64,000 nucleotides of DNA, taken from contig NZ_SGXG01000001.1 in assembly GCF_004216715.1 (NCBI RefSeq), positions 124,001 through 188,000 on the forward strand, written 5' to 3'. Position numbers and translations under genes: made by a program. Of the stretch, positions 1-9,139 are shown one piece after another (within the stretch, counting starts at the first letter, position 1; each line of letters opens with the position of its first letter). This DNA is from Cecembia calidifontis (lineage in GTDB: Bacteria > Bacteroidota > Bacteroidia > Cytophagales > Cyclobacteriaceae). The notes under the pieces are model-generated. The model was not told the DNA's origin, did not search any database, and saw only the letters and a program-made list of their open reading frames with translations.

Positions 1-325
1 CCAAAGAAAGGCAAGCTCCCTGTGAAAAGCCTATAAAATAAATCTGCTCTGATGAAAACCCTTTAGATTTCAAATCCTCCACGATCCCATCCAAAGTTTT
101 CAATGAATTGGAAAAAGCGGGCTCATTGTTTTGATCAGGAGCCATGAAGCTATAAGGATACCAGGTATTCCCTGGAGCCTGTGGAGCGACCAAAGCAAAT
201 TCATCCAAATGAAGGTGATCAGCCAGTCCTAAAATACTGGCAGTATTACCTCCCCTGCCATGTACCATTATGGCAACCTTTTCAGCCTCTTCCAATGGCT
301 TCCCTTTATACACTATATCAGGCAT
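1..325 (-). CDS. Carboxylesterase/phospholipase, MhqD-like (partial, C-terminus off the window)
   Basis: The first 108 codons are visible on the minus strand; the rest lies beyond the left edge. The translation begins MPDIVYKGKPLEE and contains an early VHGRGG motif (oxyanion region) and, near residue 103, GFSQGA, the nucleophile elbow of the alpha/beta-hydrolase phospholipase/carboxylesterase family (YpfH/MhqD type). The ATG overlaps the last 8 bases of the upstream ring-cleaving dioxygenase gene, so the two are probably translationally coupled. The same gene pair (mhqO with mhqD) is known in Firmicutes quinone-stress regulons, so a role in detoxifying quinone or aromatic electrophiles is inferred. 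The substrate is unknown. Confidence 0.8.
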   Translation of the reverse strand, partial: MPDIVYKGKPLEEAEKVAIMVHGRGGNTASILGLADHLHLDEFALVAPQAPGNTWYPYSFMAPDQNNEPAFSNSLKTLDGIVEDLKSKGFSSEQIYFIGFSQGACLSL

Positions 326-1268
326 ATTTTTCAAGGTTAATCGTTACTTTGGCCAGGCTTTTTTCAATCCTTTCTCTGTGAGGCTCTGCCCATAAAGGCA
401 GCTTCAATGCCTCTCCAAGAAGCTTTTCATCCTCATCTATGGCAAACCCTGGCTCATCTGTTGCAATTTCAAACAAAACTCCTCCCGGCTCACGGAAATA
501 AATGGATTTGAAGTAGTTTCTATCCTTTACTTCAGTAACATGATAGCCATTATCAAGAAGTTTTTTCTGGATTTTCAATTGGGTAGCCTCATTATCTGTC
601 CTAAAGGCAATATGGTGTACAGTACCTGCACTTTGAATTCCTTGACGCCCGTCTTTATCCACTACTATGTCAACAATATCTCCCGGCTTTCCTTCTGTAC
701 CATACCTATATCTACCCTGTTCTTCAGCAATGAACTTGTAATCCATAAATTGGGTGAGCAATTTTTCAGTAAGTTCTTTTGCTTTAAGATTCAAGGTCGC
801 CCCATAAAAACCCCTTATCGAATACTCCAAAGGTATTGTTCCATAAGTCCAACCTTTTCTTGAATCCCGATCATTGGCGATAAGCTCAATTCCCATCCCA
901 TCATGGTCTTCAAACCTGAGGACCTTTTCTCCAAATCTAGTGAGTGGAGTAGAAGTTGGAATATTGAATTGGGCCAAACGGTCCATCCAAAAAGAAAGAG
1001 ATTGGCTTGAAATAGAAAATGCTGTGTAAGTCAGTTCACCTGTCCCTTTGGTCCCTTTTCTGGCACCATCAAAGGGGAATGTAGTAAAGACCGTTCCCGG
1101 CGCACCCAACTCATCTCCAAAATAGAAATGATAAACATCAGGCGCATCAAAGTTAATGGTCTTCTTAACCATCCTCAGGCCTAAAATCCCGGTATAAAAA
1201 TCAATGTTTTTTTGGGGATTGCCTGCAATAGCGGTGATATGATGGATACCAGTGATTAGTGTAGACAT
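318..1268 (-). CDS. VOC-family ring-cleaving dioxygenase (MhqO/MhqA-like)
   Basis: This 316-residue protein has two glyoxalase/bleomycin-resistance (VOC) modules. The first starts with GIHHITAIAGNP (about residues 7-18) and the second with TVHHIAFRTDN (about 217-227). A conserved FEIATDEPG near the C-terminus should provide the glutamate ligand. The two His and one Glu are the metal ligands typical of extradiol-type dioxygenases annotated as ring-cleaving dioxygenase or hydroquinone-specific MhqO. It precedes, with an 8-base overlap, a carboxylesterase, and follows a YceI gene and a MarR gene on the same strand. It is predicted to be cytosolic, since there is no signal peptide. Regulation by the nearby MarR protein is likely by analogy with MhqR. 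The exact substrate is inferred. Confidence 0.85.
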   Translation of the reverse strand: MSTLITGIHHITAIAGNPQKNIDFYTGILGLRMVKKTINFDAPDVYHFYFGDELGAPGTVFTTFPFDGARKGTKGTGELTYTAFSISSQSLSFWMDRLAQFNIPTSTPLTRFGEKVLRFEDHDGMGIELIANDRDSRKGWTYGTIPLEYSIRGFYGATLNLKAKELTEKLLTQFMDYKFIAEEQGRYRYGTEGKPGDIVDIVVDKDGRQGIQSAGTVHHIAFRTDNEATQLKIQKKLLDNGYHVTEVKDRNYFKSIYFREPGGVLFEIATDEPGFAIDEDEKLLGEALKLPLWAEPHRERIEKSLAKVTINLEKYA

Positions 1269-1388
1269 GATAGTGAATTTATTTGATTATTTTTGACTAA
1301 ATGAATGATTGATTATGGTTACCGGGGGACATCAGCAACAGTATGCCCCACCGACAACCTTGTTTAATCAACTCAACCAAACACCTAA

Positions 1389-1904
1389 TTATTGCTTAAC
1401 GAGCTGAACGCTCAAAAGGATTCTAACCTGATCAGAAACAACTACGCTTCCTGCTTCAGTCACAGCGTTCCACATCAAACCGAATTCTTTTCTGGAAATT
1501 TTACCTTCGATCTCGAAACCTGCTTTGGTATTGCCATAAGGGTCAGTGGCCACACCTCCAAAGTCCACATCCATTGTTACTGTTTTGGTGATATCCCTGA
1601 TGGTCAAATCTCCTTTAAGGGTACTTCCTTCCAATACACCGGAGAAAGTCATTTTTGGAAATTTCTCGGCATTGAAGAAATCATCAGACTTCAAATGTCC
1701 ATCTCTGTCAGACTGATTGGTATCAATACTGTCTATGTCAGCAGAAAATGAGACTTTAGCACCATTGAAATCATCAGAAGTGGTTTCAGCAGCACCTTCA
1801 AACTTTCTAAAATAACCGGTTACCGTTGAGATCACCAGGTGTTTTACTTTAAATGAAACTTCGGAATGTGTTGGGTCGATCACCCATTTTGCAGTTGTAC
1901 TCAT
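1389..1904 (-). CDS. YceI family protein
   Basis: This 171-residue protein begins MSTTAKWVIDPTHSEVSFKVKH, the usual opening strand of the YceI/lipid-binding beta-barrel family (W-x-I-D-x-x-H-S). Later family marks are FRKFEG, the DGHLKSDDFF segment and KFPKMTF. YceI proteins form an elongated antiparallel barrel that binds polyisoprenoid-like lipids. Many are secreted, but this one has no signal peptide and so is probably cytosolic, as in many Bacteroidota paralogues. The gene lies 82 bases after a MarR regulator and 120 bases before the dioxygenase, all in the same direction, which suggests one stress regulon. The ligand is unknown. Confidence 0.9.
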   Translation of the reverse strand: MSTTAKWVIDPTHSEVSFKVKHLVISTVTGYFRKFEGAAETTSDDFNGAKVSFSADIDSIDTNQSDRDGHLKSDDFFNAEKFPKMTFSGVLEGSTLKGDLTIRDITKTVTMDVDFGGVATDPYGNTKAGFEIEGKISRKEFGLMWNAVTEAGSVVVSDQVRILLSVQLVKQ

Positions 1905-1986
1905 AGCTTTGTTTGTTTATTTGTTTTAAGTGAATCTTAAATCCTTATATACATTAATTGTCTATACACTGAATTGTTTAAATTTT

Positions 1987-2436
1987 TTATCCCCTAAGCT
2001 TATCCAAAAGAAAATTCAATTGTTCCACCTCTTCCTCAGTTAACTGAACCAGCTCACGGTTGAGCTTGTAAATGGCGCTTTCCAATTTCTCTAGAACTTC
2101 AAGCCCTTTTGGGGTAATAAGAATATCAACCTGCCTCCTATCTGTCGGACATTCTTCCCTGACCACCAGATTTTTCTGCTTGAGCTTTTCCACCAATCGG
2201 GAGGCATTGGACATCTTGTTCAACATCCTGTCCTGAATGGAGGATACCGTGATCGGGTTTCCATTTTGTCCCCGAAGTATCCTGAGCACATTGTACTGCT
2301 CTGGAGATAGCCCAAATGGCTTGAAAAGGTTGCTCTGCTTGGAAACAATATGACTGTGGGTAAATAACAAATTTACTACGGCCTTATTGTATGAGTCTTT
2401 GAATTCCTTTTGCTTGATTGCCTCCTCAATTTTCAT
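1987..2436 (-). CDS. MarR family transcriptional regulator
   Basis: This 149-residue protein has the MarR winged-helix layout. An N-terminal dimerisation helix is followed by the SPEQYNVLRILRGQNG segment, the recognition helix region MLNKMSNASRLVEKL and the wing containing CPTDRRQVDILITPKG. The DRR-x-x-x-I-x-x-T-x-x-G pattern is diagnostic of the family. It sits upstream of a YceI gene and a dioxygenase/esterase pair on the same strand. The arrangement resembles MhqR-type regulators that repress quinone-detoxification genes and respond to electrophiles. Palindromes in its own promoter region (2461-2481) suggest autoregulation. The only cysteine in the fold is in the wing (EECPTDRR), a possible redox sensor; that is inference. 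Confidence 0.92.
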   Translation of the reverse strand: MKIEEAIKQKEFKDSYNKAVVNLLFTHSHIVSKQSNLFKPFGLSPEQYNVLRILRGQNGNPITVSSIQDRMLNKMSNASRLVEKLKQKNLVVREECPTDRRQVDILITPKGLEVLEKLESAIYKLNRELVQLTEEEVEQLNFLLDKLRG

Positions 2437-2460
2437 GGGATAAACTGTTTATGTATTTAA

Positions 2461-2481
2461 TGTATATACATACAAATGTAT
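2461..2481 (-). promoter_or_regulatory. Promoter -7 box overlapped by putative MarR operators
   Basis: On the minus strand the sequence TACATTTG (2480-2473) matches the Bacteroidota -7 consensus TAnnTTTG. An inverted repeat ATACA-aa-TGTAT (2470-2481) covers this box, and an adjacent perfect palindrome TGTATATACA (2461-2470) lies where transcription should start. No good TTTG is seen at the -33 position. Overlapping palindromes at a -7 box and start site are what a repressor such as MarR would use. That this protein binds here is inference. Confidence 0.55.
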
Positions 2482-2529
2482 AAAAAAGTTCAGTAGCCTG
2501 TTTCTTTTTTTCAAAATTTCTTCAAAAGA

Positions 2530-3333
2530 TCAGGAAAATTGCTCTAACCATTCGCTGATAAGCTTATTGATCTCATCAGGTTTTTCTATACAACTGCTAT
2601 GGCCTGCCCCCGGAACCATATGGAGTACTGCGTTGGGAATGGACATTTGTATGAATTTGGCTTTTTCAGGCTTTGTGGCTACATCCTCATCTCCTACCAC
2701 CACCATGGTCGGGCATTGGATGTTTCGGATTTCTTCTTCCACCCCTTTTCGGTAGATTACCGCTTCCACGGATCTTGTGATAGATCTTTTGTTAGATTGC
2801 AGCTCTTTGATCCACTTTTTGTAGGCTTCTTTATTTTTTGGGTTCTCTAACCAACTTTGGGCAAACATGATTTTCATTACTTCCTTGGCGACTTTGGGAA
2901 TCACACCAAACCATTTCACAATACCATTTAGAAACTTGTATTTCGGAAGGTTTTCTACAGGTTCAGGATTGGCTGAGGTTTCAAGGAGTATCAGGCTTTT
3001 GATTTTGTCCGGATACCTTGCCGCAAGGCGCATGCCTACAAAACCTCCCATAGAAAGGCCAACAAAATGTACCGGTTTTCCCGCTATTTGATCAATGAGC
3101 TCCAGGGCATCTTGTGTCAGCATGTCCATGTCATAAGGTCCTTCAGTTACCTCAGACTGTCCTTGCCCCCTGTGGTCATAGGCCATTACGGTGTACTTTT
3201 TCTTAAAAAAATCAATCTGTGACTCAAACATTTTATGGCTCCACAAAAGCCCATGGGAAAAAACAATAGTTTCAGCCCCATTGCCTTCTTTGACATAGTA
3301 GAGTTTCGTGTTGTTGACTTGAATCAGAGGCAT
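2530..3333 (-). CDS. Alpha/beta hydrolase (haloperoxidase/esterase-like)
   Basis: This 267-residue single-domain alpha/beta hydrolase shows SHGLL at residues 26-30 (oxyanion), YDHRGQGQS near 52-60, and the nucleophile elbow GLSMGG with Ser94. The acid is probably in VVVGDEDVATKP and the histidine in GAGHSSCIEKP near the C-terminus. The fold resembles 3-oxoadipate enol-lactonases, haloperoxidases and general esterases, and the sequence alone does not decide between them. There is no signal peptide. The gene is transcribed in the same direction as a secreted amidohydrolase 61 bases upstream, so they may share a transcript. The substrate is unknown. Confidence 0.85.
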   Translation of the reverse strand: MPLIQVNNTKLYYVKEGNGAETIVFSHGLLWSHKMFESQIDFFKKKYTVMAYDHRGQGQSEVTEGPYDMDMLTQDALELIDQIAGKPVHFVGLSMGGFVGMRLAARYPDKIKSLILLETSANPEPVENLPKYKFLNGIVKWFGVIPKVAKEVMKIMFAQSWLENPKNKEAYKKWIKELQSNKRSITRSVEAVIYRKGVEEEIRNIQCPTMVVVGDEDVATKPEKAKFIQMSIPNAVLHMVPGAGHSSCIEKPDEINKLISEWLEQFS

Positions 3334-3394
3334 AATATTCTATTTTTTTTGCAACGGCTAAGCAAGGTTAATCCAATCCAGCTTTCAAAACTGA

Positions 3395-4990
3395 TCATTC
3401 CCAATCAAGGCCAGGCTGCTTCAATTTTCGGGAAGCTTCTCTTGCCTTATGTTGGTTCACAATTGTACGCACATCTTCAAGGAGTTGTTTAGCATCATAG
3501 ACAATTCCATCCTTAACGGTATACTTTACTCCCCCTACCCTGATAGGCTCATTGCTGTCATTGATCCTTATCGCACCTGTTCCATACAAAACTTTCAGGT
3601 TCTGAAGAGGATTTTCTTCCAAAATCACAAAGTCAGCTAGCTTTCCAACCTCCACAGAACCGATTTCCTTTTCCATACCGATGGCTTCAGCAGCCTTGAG
3701 TGTGGATGCCCGGATCACCTCAAGAGGATGGAATCCTGCCTCCCTTAGCATCTCCATTTCACGTATATAAGCAAATCCATACAGCTGATAAATGAATCCG
3801 GAATCTGAACCCGTGACCACCCTTCCCCCTCTGTTTTTGTATTCATTGATAAAAGTCATCCAAAGTTGGTAATTCTCCTTCCACTGGATTTCCTCCTCTG
3901 TGGTCCAGTCAAACCAATAGGAACCATGGGACTCCCTGTTGGGGCTGTAAAACCTCCATAAAGAAGGCAAAGTATATTCGTCATGCCATTCCGCCCTCCT
4001 TGTTCTCATCAGATCCCTGTTTGCCTCATAAATATTGAAAGTGGGTACAATGGTAAAATCCAGGTCCAACAATTCCTGCATCACCTTATTCCAATGATCA
4101 GAATAGGGAGCCGCTGCTTGCTTCCATAACTTTCCTGCTTCGGCAAACCGGTGCTGCTCATTCTGATAATTATAATCCAGGCGGTAATCCTGAATGGTCC
4201 TATCTGTAAACAATGCCTCCGGAAGTCCATACCAATGCTCCATCGTAGTCAGACCCGCCCTGGCTGAATGCAGCACATTCCACCTCGCCACGTCCATTTG
4301 AGCATGGTGCATAGCAGAACGGAGACCTATCCTTTTGTTTTCTTCCAAGGCTGCCTGCATCACTTCAGGCTTTGCACCAAAAAATTTAATGCCATCTCCT
4401 CCCCTTCTCTTGTTTTCGTTGACCCAAGCCTTTGCTTCTTCAGCAGTAGTGATAGGTTTGGTAGCACCTTGTCCAAAAACCGTGTAAGCCAATAACCTTG
4501 GCGCAGTGATCGTATTGGTGGAGGATTTTCTTTTATGGTCCAACACCCAATCCAAACCATTGCTGGCGGCAGGATCCCTGACTGTGGTGATCCCATGGGC
4601 CATCCAAAGCTTAAAAACATATTCAGCCGGAGTTCCCTGACCTGTCCCTCCAACATGCCCATGCATATCTATAAAACCTGGCAACAGGTAATGCCCTTCG
4701 AGATCCATAACTTTATCATTTGCCCCTGCCTGAGGCCTTCGGTCCTCTTTAATAGGCAAACCGGGATACCCCACCACCCTTACATCCATGATTTTATTTT
4801 TCTCCACCACGATATCGACCGGCCCGATAGGAGGTGCTCCGGTTCCATCAATCAAAGTCACACCGCGGACAATCAATTTATTGTAAGGCCCCTCTCCTTC
4901 TTTTCTTTCGGGAGCTGGCATAATTTGGGAAAATATCCCAAAGGGAAAGGCCATCAGGCCCAAAAACAACAGGATCAAAGATTTCTTCAT
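3395..4990 (-). CDS. Secreted amidohydrolase family metal-dependent hydrolase
   Basis: The 531-residue product starts with a signal peptide (MKKSLILLFLGLMAFPFGIFSQ) and is an amidohydrolase-superfamily TIM-barrel enzyme. The metal-binding HGH is at residues 110-112 in GFIDMHGHVGG. Further histidines occur in RSAMHHAQMD and TMEHWYG, and the catalytic aspartate is expected in VVTGSDSGF. The flanking beta-sandwich regions (GVTLIDGTG at the start, GKLADFVILEENPL at the end) are typical of imidazolonepropionase/dipeptidase-like members. It probably hydrolyses an amide or cyclic amide in the periplasm, but the substrate cannot be told. The gene lies upstream of an alpha/beta hydrolase on the same strand. 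Confidence 0.85.
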   Translation of the reverse strand: MKKSLILLFLGLMAFPFGIFSQIMPAPERKEGEGPYNKLIVRGVTLIDGTGAPPIGPVDIVVEKNKIMDVRVVGYPGLPIKEDRRPQAGANDKVMDLEGHYLLPGFIDMHGHVGGTGQGTPAEYVFKLWMAHGITTVRDPAASNGLDWVLDHKRKSSTNTITAPRLLAYTVFGQGATKPITTAEEAKAWVNENKRRGGDGIKFFGAKPEVMQAALEENKRIGLRSAMHHAQMDVARWNVLHSARAGLTTMEHWYGLPEALFTDRTIQDYRLDYNYQNEQHRFAEAGKLWKQAAAPYSDHWNKVMQELLDLDFTIVPTFNIYEANRDLMRTRRAEWHDEYTLPSLWRFYSPNRESHGSYWFDWTTEEEIQWKENYQLWMTFINEYKNRGGRVVTGSDSGFIYQLYGFAYIREMEMLREAGFHPLEVIRASTLKAAEAIGMEKEIGSVEVGKLADFVILEENPLQNLKVLYGTGAIRINDSNEPIRVGGVKYTVKDGIVYDAKQLLEDVRTIVNQHKAREASRKLKQPGLDWE

Positions 4991-5037
4991 AGTAAATATG
5001 TGCTTAATAGGGTTAAAATACTGATTTCACAGGTAAT

Positions 5038-5071
5038 AAAAAAACCGCTTATCCTTTTGCAGAAAAGCGGT
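5038..5071 (-). terminator. Intrinsic terminator after the 5102-5557 gene
   Basis: Read on the minus strand, the arms ACCGCTT (5071-5065) and AAGCGGT (5050-5044) enclose a 14-base loop and are followed by a run of seven T residues. This fits a Rho-independent terminator ending the small envelope-protein transcript before the amidohydrolase gene. Confidence 0.75.
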
Positions 5072-5101
5072 CTGAAGATCTATCGTTTTTACCTAAAAGC
5101 A

Positions 5102-5557
5102 CTAATTCCTAAAAGTATAGCGAATCCCTACGTTTGCTCTTAAGTTAATAAACTCACTTTCCAGGAAAACATTGGGAGAAGCTTCCAATAAAATAGCCAG
5201 CCTTCTGTGGTTTTCAAATGGCATGATACTGAAGCCAACAGGTAAACCTAACCGGATACCTCCATCGAAATAATAGCCTGCCATAAAACCGACATGAAAA
5301 TTGAACCAATCATCTTGAAATAAATTCCTATGAATGGCACCTTCCACACCAAAATTTGTCTCCAATAGATCAGTAGCCTGAAACCGGAAATCCCCAAAAT
5401 ACTTTTGGTTCAAATCAGTACCAATCGCTACTTGACCAACCAATCCTGAATGATAAATCCCCACATGGGTAGGCCTAAGCTTGCTTTGTGCCTCAGCTTG
5501 AATACAAATGAAAGTTGAAAATGCAACCAGAAAGAAAAAGGATTTAAGAAAATTCAT
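5102..5557 (-). CDS. Small secreted protein, probable outer-membrane beta-barrel-like
   Basis: This 151-residue product has a signal peptide (MNFLKSFFFLVAFSTFICIQAEAQS, cleavage probably after AEA). The mature part alternates hydrophobic and polar residues with many Gly and aromatic residues (VGFMAGYYFDGGIRLGLPVGFSI) and ends in an aromatic-rich strand (NVGIRYTFRN). A C-terminal strand with Phe near the end is usual for outer-membrane beta-barrels, although 151 residues is short for one. I do not recognise a named family. It is flanked by a terminator downstream and stands as a separate unit. Confidence 0.7.
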   Translation of the reverse strand: MNFLKSFFFLVAFSTFICIQAEAQSKLRPTHVGIYHSGLVGQVAIGTDLNQKYFGDFRFQATDLLETNFGVEGAIHRNLFQDDWFNFHVGFMAGYYFDGGIRLGLPVGFSIMPFENHRRLAILLEASPNVFLESEFINLRANVGIRYTFRN

Positions 5558-5756
5558 ACCATTTAAAATTTAGACATTCAGCTAAGGTAATAGTTTTTTT
5601 GTTTCGGCAAAACTATTGTTTTCAATGGTACATGGTTTGACGCAATCTTTCTTCATCCTGCATAAGAAATCCTACCAGGCGGCATCCTCACGCTAAACTA
5701 ACATGAAATCCCTTGGTTTTGATCCAAGCGCTGACTTCCTTCAAGCCGGCACCCTA

Positions 5757-8276
5757 TCAAGCCCTTAAAATCTCCATCGGAGCCATCTTGATGATTTTTC
5801 TCCCATTAAGCCAGCCCAATACCACTGTCAAGAGTGTAATGGCCAAATAAATTACCAAAGCCTCCTCATATGCTCCCCTAAAAGGCAATTCAAAGACAAA
5901 ACGGCTTAACAAAAAGGTGGCCAAAAAGGACAATAAAATCCCGCTTAAGGAAGCAAGGGAACCCAAAAAGAAATATTCAAGGGTATTGATCTTGCTGACG
6001 GTTCCACTGCTTGCCCCAATAGTCCTCAACAAAATACTTTCCCGCATCCTTTGGTATTTGCTGATAATCAAGGAGGAAATCAGCACAAGTATTCCCGTCA
6101 CAATACTGAAAAAGGCCATAAATTGAATCACAAAACTGATTTTGCCCAAGATCTCTTCCAGGGTTTCAACTATTGCTCCTAAATTGATGACAGAAATATT
6201 GGGAAATTCCCGGACCACTTCCGCCTGCACATCTGCTGCCTGCCTGTCATTTTTCGTCTTGGTGATCAGGACATGGAATTTAGGTGCATTGTTCAGCACA
6301 TTTTCAGGAAAAAGCACCAAAAAATTGGTCGAAACCTGATTGAATTTAACATCCCTGAAACTGCCCACATAAGTTTTGATGGGTCTGCCCTGAACATTAA
6401 AAACAATCTCATCTCCCAATTTGATGCCAGTGCGCATGGCATATCCTTGGTCCACTGAAATAAATACCGAGTCACCCGCCTGCTTGACTTGTCTCAACTC
6501 CCCTCTGACCAAGCGCTCCGAGCTGATCAAGGTATCCCTGTAAGTCACCCGGAATTCCCGATTATAAAGTCCTCTTGATCTCCGCTCATTTTCCGGCAAA
6601 GTATCGTTGGCTTTTTTGGTAAGGCCATTGATAGACTCTAGGCCCATGGTCACAATTGGCACCTGCTGCAATATCGGAAGGCCTTTGGACCTGATCTTTT
6701 CAGCGACTGCATCAATCTGATGACTCTGAATATCAAAAAGCAGCATATTGGGCTGATCTTCTTTATCAGCAAACTTGGCTTCATCCAACAACTGATTCTG
6801 CACAAAAAATAAGGTACTGATCATCGCTGTGCCCAGCCCTATGGTGGCAATCAAAGACACCGTCTGATTGTTTGGTCGGTACAGATTGGCAAGAGATTGT
6901 CTGACCGTGTACCGCAAACTGATGGGAAGAGACCTTCTGATGAGCCACATTATTCCCAATGCAACCGACCACAAAGCGAGAAATGCGAGAATAACAAATC
7001 CTGTAAAACCTAAGGCTTCCTTCCAGCCATTGAGCAGGTAAAAGCTGAAGCCGAACACAAACAAAATGATCCCGGCAATCACCCCCCATCTCCAGGCATC
7101 CTTTTTGATACTGGTGTCACCTTCTTCCGGTCTCAAAGTTGCCATAGGTGATACCTTCCTGATTTTCAAAAGGGGTAAAAGCGCGAAAAGCATGGCAACC
7201 AAAATTCCCGTAACAATACCAAAGGCCACACTCTTCCAGGAAACCTGAACGGTTACATCCACGGGTAGAAAATCAGCAAAAACCACCGGCAAAATAAACT
7301 GAAGAATGGAGCCCAAAAATGCCCCAAGCACCGCCCCTATCAAACCCATAATGAGAATCTGAAATAGGTATATGGTAATTGCAGTACCTGCAGATACGCC
7401 AAGACACCTCAATACCGCAACAGAGGGCAGCTTTTCTTTGACAAAAACATTGACAGCACTGGCTACTCCTACACAACCTAAAAGCAGGGCAATGAAAGCC
7501 ACCAAGCTCAGAAAACTGGCAAGATTCTCAAAAGAACGGCCAGTTCTTCTCCTTCTTTCATCTACCGAATCTGCATCAATTCTCGCTTCTTCCCATTCTG
7601 TTTCATAGCTTTTGATCAATTCATCCGCATTGACCTCATCAGGAAATTCATAATACCTCTCATACCTCAAACGGCTTCCATATTGGATCAGCCCTGTTGC
7701 TTCCACATATTCCATGGGAATGTAAACTGCTGGAGCAACTGTCGCGGTGATGCCCGTCTGACCCGGTGCTTTCTGGAGTTCTCCCTCAATCACAAAAGTC
7801 AACTCTCCCACTTTGATACTATCCCCAACGGAAGCATTGAACTGGGCCAGAAGGATTTTTTCTACCAGTGCTTTTCTTCCTCCCTCACGGAAAGTGGTCT
7901 CTGCCTCCAAAGGTGTTGTCTCAAGCTTTCCGTAAAAAGGGAAATCCCCTTCCAATGCCCTAACCTGGGTCAATCGGCTTTCGCCTGTTGATGGGAAGAC
8001 CACCATGCTGGCAAAGTTTACCTCATTGGCCACCTGCAGAGCCAGGCTATCTGGACCTTGAGGCCCCATAGGACTGCTTTTGCTCAGCACCAAGTCTGCC
8101 CCCACGAGTTCTTTGGATTGTTTATCAATGTCCTTTTTAAGATTTTCTCCAAAAGAACTAATACCCACGAGTGCGGCAATGCCTACCACCATGGATGACG
8201 TAAAGAGCAGTAGCCTTGAGAAATTCTTCCTGAAATCCCTGAAGGCCATTTTGATTATCCAAGAAAAATCAAACAT
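5757..8276 (-). CDS. ABC transporter permease, two FtsX domains (YbbP-like)
   Basis: The 839-residue integral membrane protein begins with an MacB-type N-terminal segment (AFRDFRKNFSRLLLFTSSMVVGIAALVG). It has two FtsX-like four-helix blocks, one around residues 255-385 and one at the C-terminus (about 715-835), with a central pair of helices near 395-445 and large periplasmic regions between them. This is the layout of E. coli YbbP and related lipoprotein/lipid-release permeases. The start overlaps the end of the ATPase gene by 8 bases, so the pair forms a transporter. Divergent from it is a TesA-like esterase, as in E. coli. The exported or extracted substrate is unknown. Confidence 0.88.
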   Translation of the reverse strand: MFDFSWIIKMAFRDFRKNFSRLLLFTSSMVVGIAALVGISSFGENLKKDIDKQSKELVGADLVLSKSSPMGPQGPDSLALQVANEVNFASMVVFPSTGESRLTQVRALEGDFPFYGKLETTPLEAETTFREGGRKALVEKILLAQFNASVGDSIKVGELTFVIEGELQKAPGQTGITATVAPAVYIPMEYVEATGLIQYGSRLRYERYYEFPDEVNADELIKSYETEWEEARIDADSVDERRRRTGRSFENLASFLSLVAFIALLLGCVGVASAVNVFVKEKLPSVAVLRCLGVSAGTAITIYLFQILIMGLIGAVLGAFLGSILQFILPVVFADFLPVDVTVQVSWKSVAFGIVTGILVAMLFALLPLLKIRKVSPMATLRPEEGDTSIKKDAWRWGVIAGIILFVFGFSFYLLNGWKEALGFTGFVILAFLALWSVALGIMWLIRRSLPISLRYTVRQSLANLYRPNNQTVSLIATIGLGTAMISTLFFVQNQLLDEAKFADKEDQPNMLLFDIQSHQIDAVAEKIRSKGLPILQQVPIVTMGLESINGLTKKANDTLPENERRSRGLYNREFRVTYRDTLISSERLVRGELRQVKQAGDSVFISVDQGYAMRTGIKLGDEIVFNVQGRPIKTYVGSFRDVKFNQVSTNFLVLFPENVLNNAPKFHVLITKTKNDRQAADVQAEVVREFPNISVINLGAIVETLEEILGKISFVIQFMAFFSIVTGILVLISSLIISKYQRMRESILLRTIGASSGTVSKINTLEYFFLGSLASLSGILLSFLATFLLSRFVFELPFRGAYEEALVIYLAITLLTVVLGWLNGRKIIKMAPMEILRA

Positions 8277-8946
8277 GGGTATCCTCCTGAATTCTTCCTC
8301 CTTTTATCTGAATGATTCTATTGGTCCTTTTTGCGAGTTCGGGGTCATGGGTGACCAATACCAAAGTTGTACCCTGTTCCTTATTCAGCTCAAAAATCAG
8401 GTCTTCAATCATATCTCCTGTTTCCGTGTCCAAATTTCCCGTAGGTTCATCTGCAAAAAGTATTTTGGGTTCATTGGCAAATGCCCTGGCAATGGAAACC
8501 CGCTGTTGTTCTCCCCCGGAAAGCTGTGTAGGATAGTGGGTCAACCTGTCCCCTAATCCGACTTTCTCCAAAAGTGCGGCGGCCTTTTCCCTGGCATCTT
8601 TTCTTTTTTTAAGTTCAAGCGGCACCATGACATTTTCCAAGGCAGTCAGGGTAGGCAAAAGCTGAAAATTTTGGAAAATAAAGCCCACATACTGATTCCT
8701 GATGGCTGCTCTTTGGTCCTCAGATAATTTTTCAAAAGCATTTCCATTCAAAACTACAGAGCCTTCTGTAGCAGAATCCAAACCTGCGCACAGCCCCAGC
8801 AAGGTAGTTTTCCCGCTTCCTGAAGGACCAACTATAGCTATGCTTTCCCCTGGCTCAATTTCGAAGTTCACACTGTCCAAAACAGTAAGTTTTCTGCTTC
8901 CACTTTGGTAGGTTTTGGAAACTTTTTTTACACTTAATACGCTCAT
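8269..8946 (-). CDS. ABC transporter ATP-binding protein (YbbA/LolD-like)
   Basis: The 225-residue ATPase carries Walker A GPSGSGKTT (residues 40-48), the Q-loop FIFQNFQLLPTLTALENV, the signature LSGGEQQRVSIARA, Walker B ILFADEPTGNLD and the switch histidine in LVTHD. These match the MacB/LolD/YbbA subfamily, which powers FtsX-type mechanotransmission permeases. The stop overlaps the start of the partner permease by 8 bases. The shared region with the divergent esterase gene (8947-9139) holds the promoter for both directions, although a clear minus-strand box was not found. Confidence 0.93.
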   Translation of the reverse strand: MSVLSVKKVSKTYQSGSRKLTVLDSVNFEIEPGESIAIVGPSGSGKTTLLGLCAGLDSATEGSVVLNGNAFEKLSEDQRAAIRNQYVGFIFQNFQLLPTLTALENVMVPLELKKRKDAREKAAALLEKVGLGDRLTHYPTQLSGGEQQRVSIARAFANEPKILFADEPTGNLDTETGDMIEDLIFELNKEQGTTLVLVTHDPELAKRTNRIIQIKGGRIQEDTHV

Positions 8947-9041
8947 GAAATGATGGAATATGCTGATTTTTGAAACTTAACAATTTGAAACGGATAAAAG
9001 GTTTATTCCGTTGGAAATAAAGATAACAGGAAAGGATGAGC

Positions 9042-9074
9042 TTTGTCTCTTTTGCTTTGAAAATTGTAAATTTG
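9042..9074 (+). promoter_or_regulatory. Promoter for the TesA-like esterase gene
   Basis: TAAATTTG at 9067-9074 is a full match to the Bacteroidota -7 box TAnnTTTG. TTTG at 9042-9045 lies 21 bases upstream as the -33 box. Transcription should begin about 60 bases before the ATG at 9140. Confidence 0.55.
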
Positions 9075-9139
9075 GAGAGGAACCATCAAAAAATAACTTC
9101 CCACCAACAAAGTAACCTCCTTTCACAATAGCTCATATC

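Noticed and set aside
4535..5143. A 202-codon plus-strand frame overlapping the amidohydrolase gene
   Set aside because: It is opposite a clearly conserved enzyme, has irregular composition and no family resemblance.
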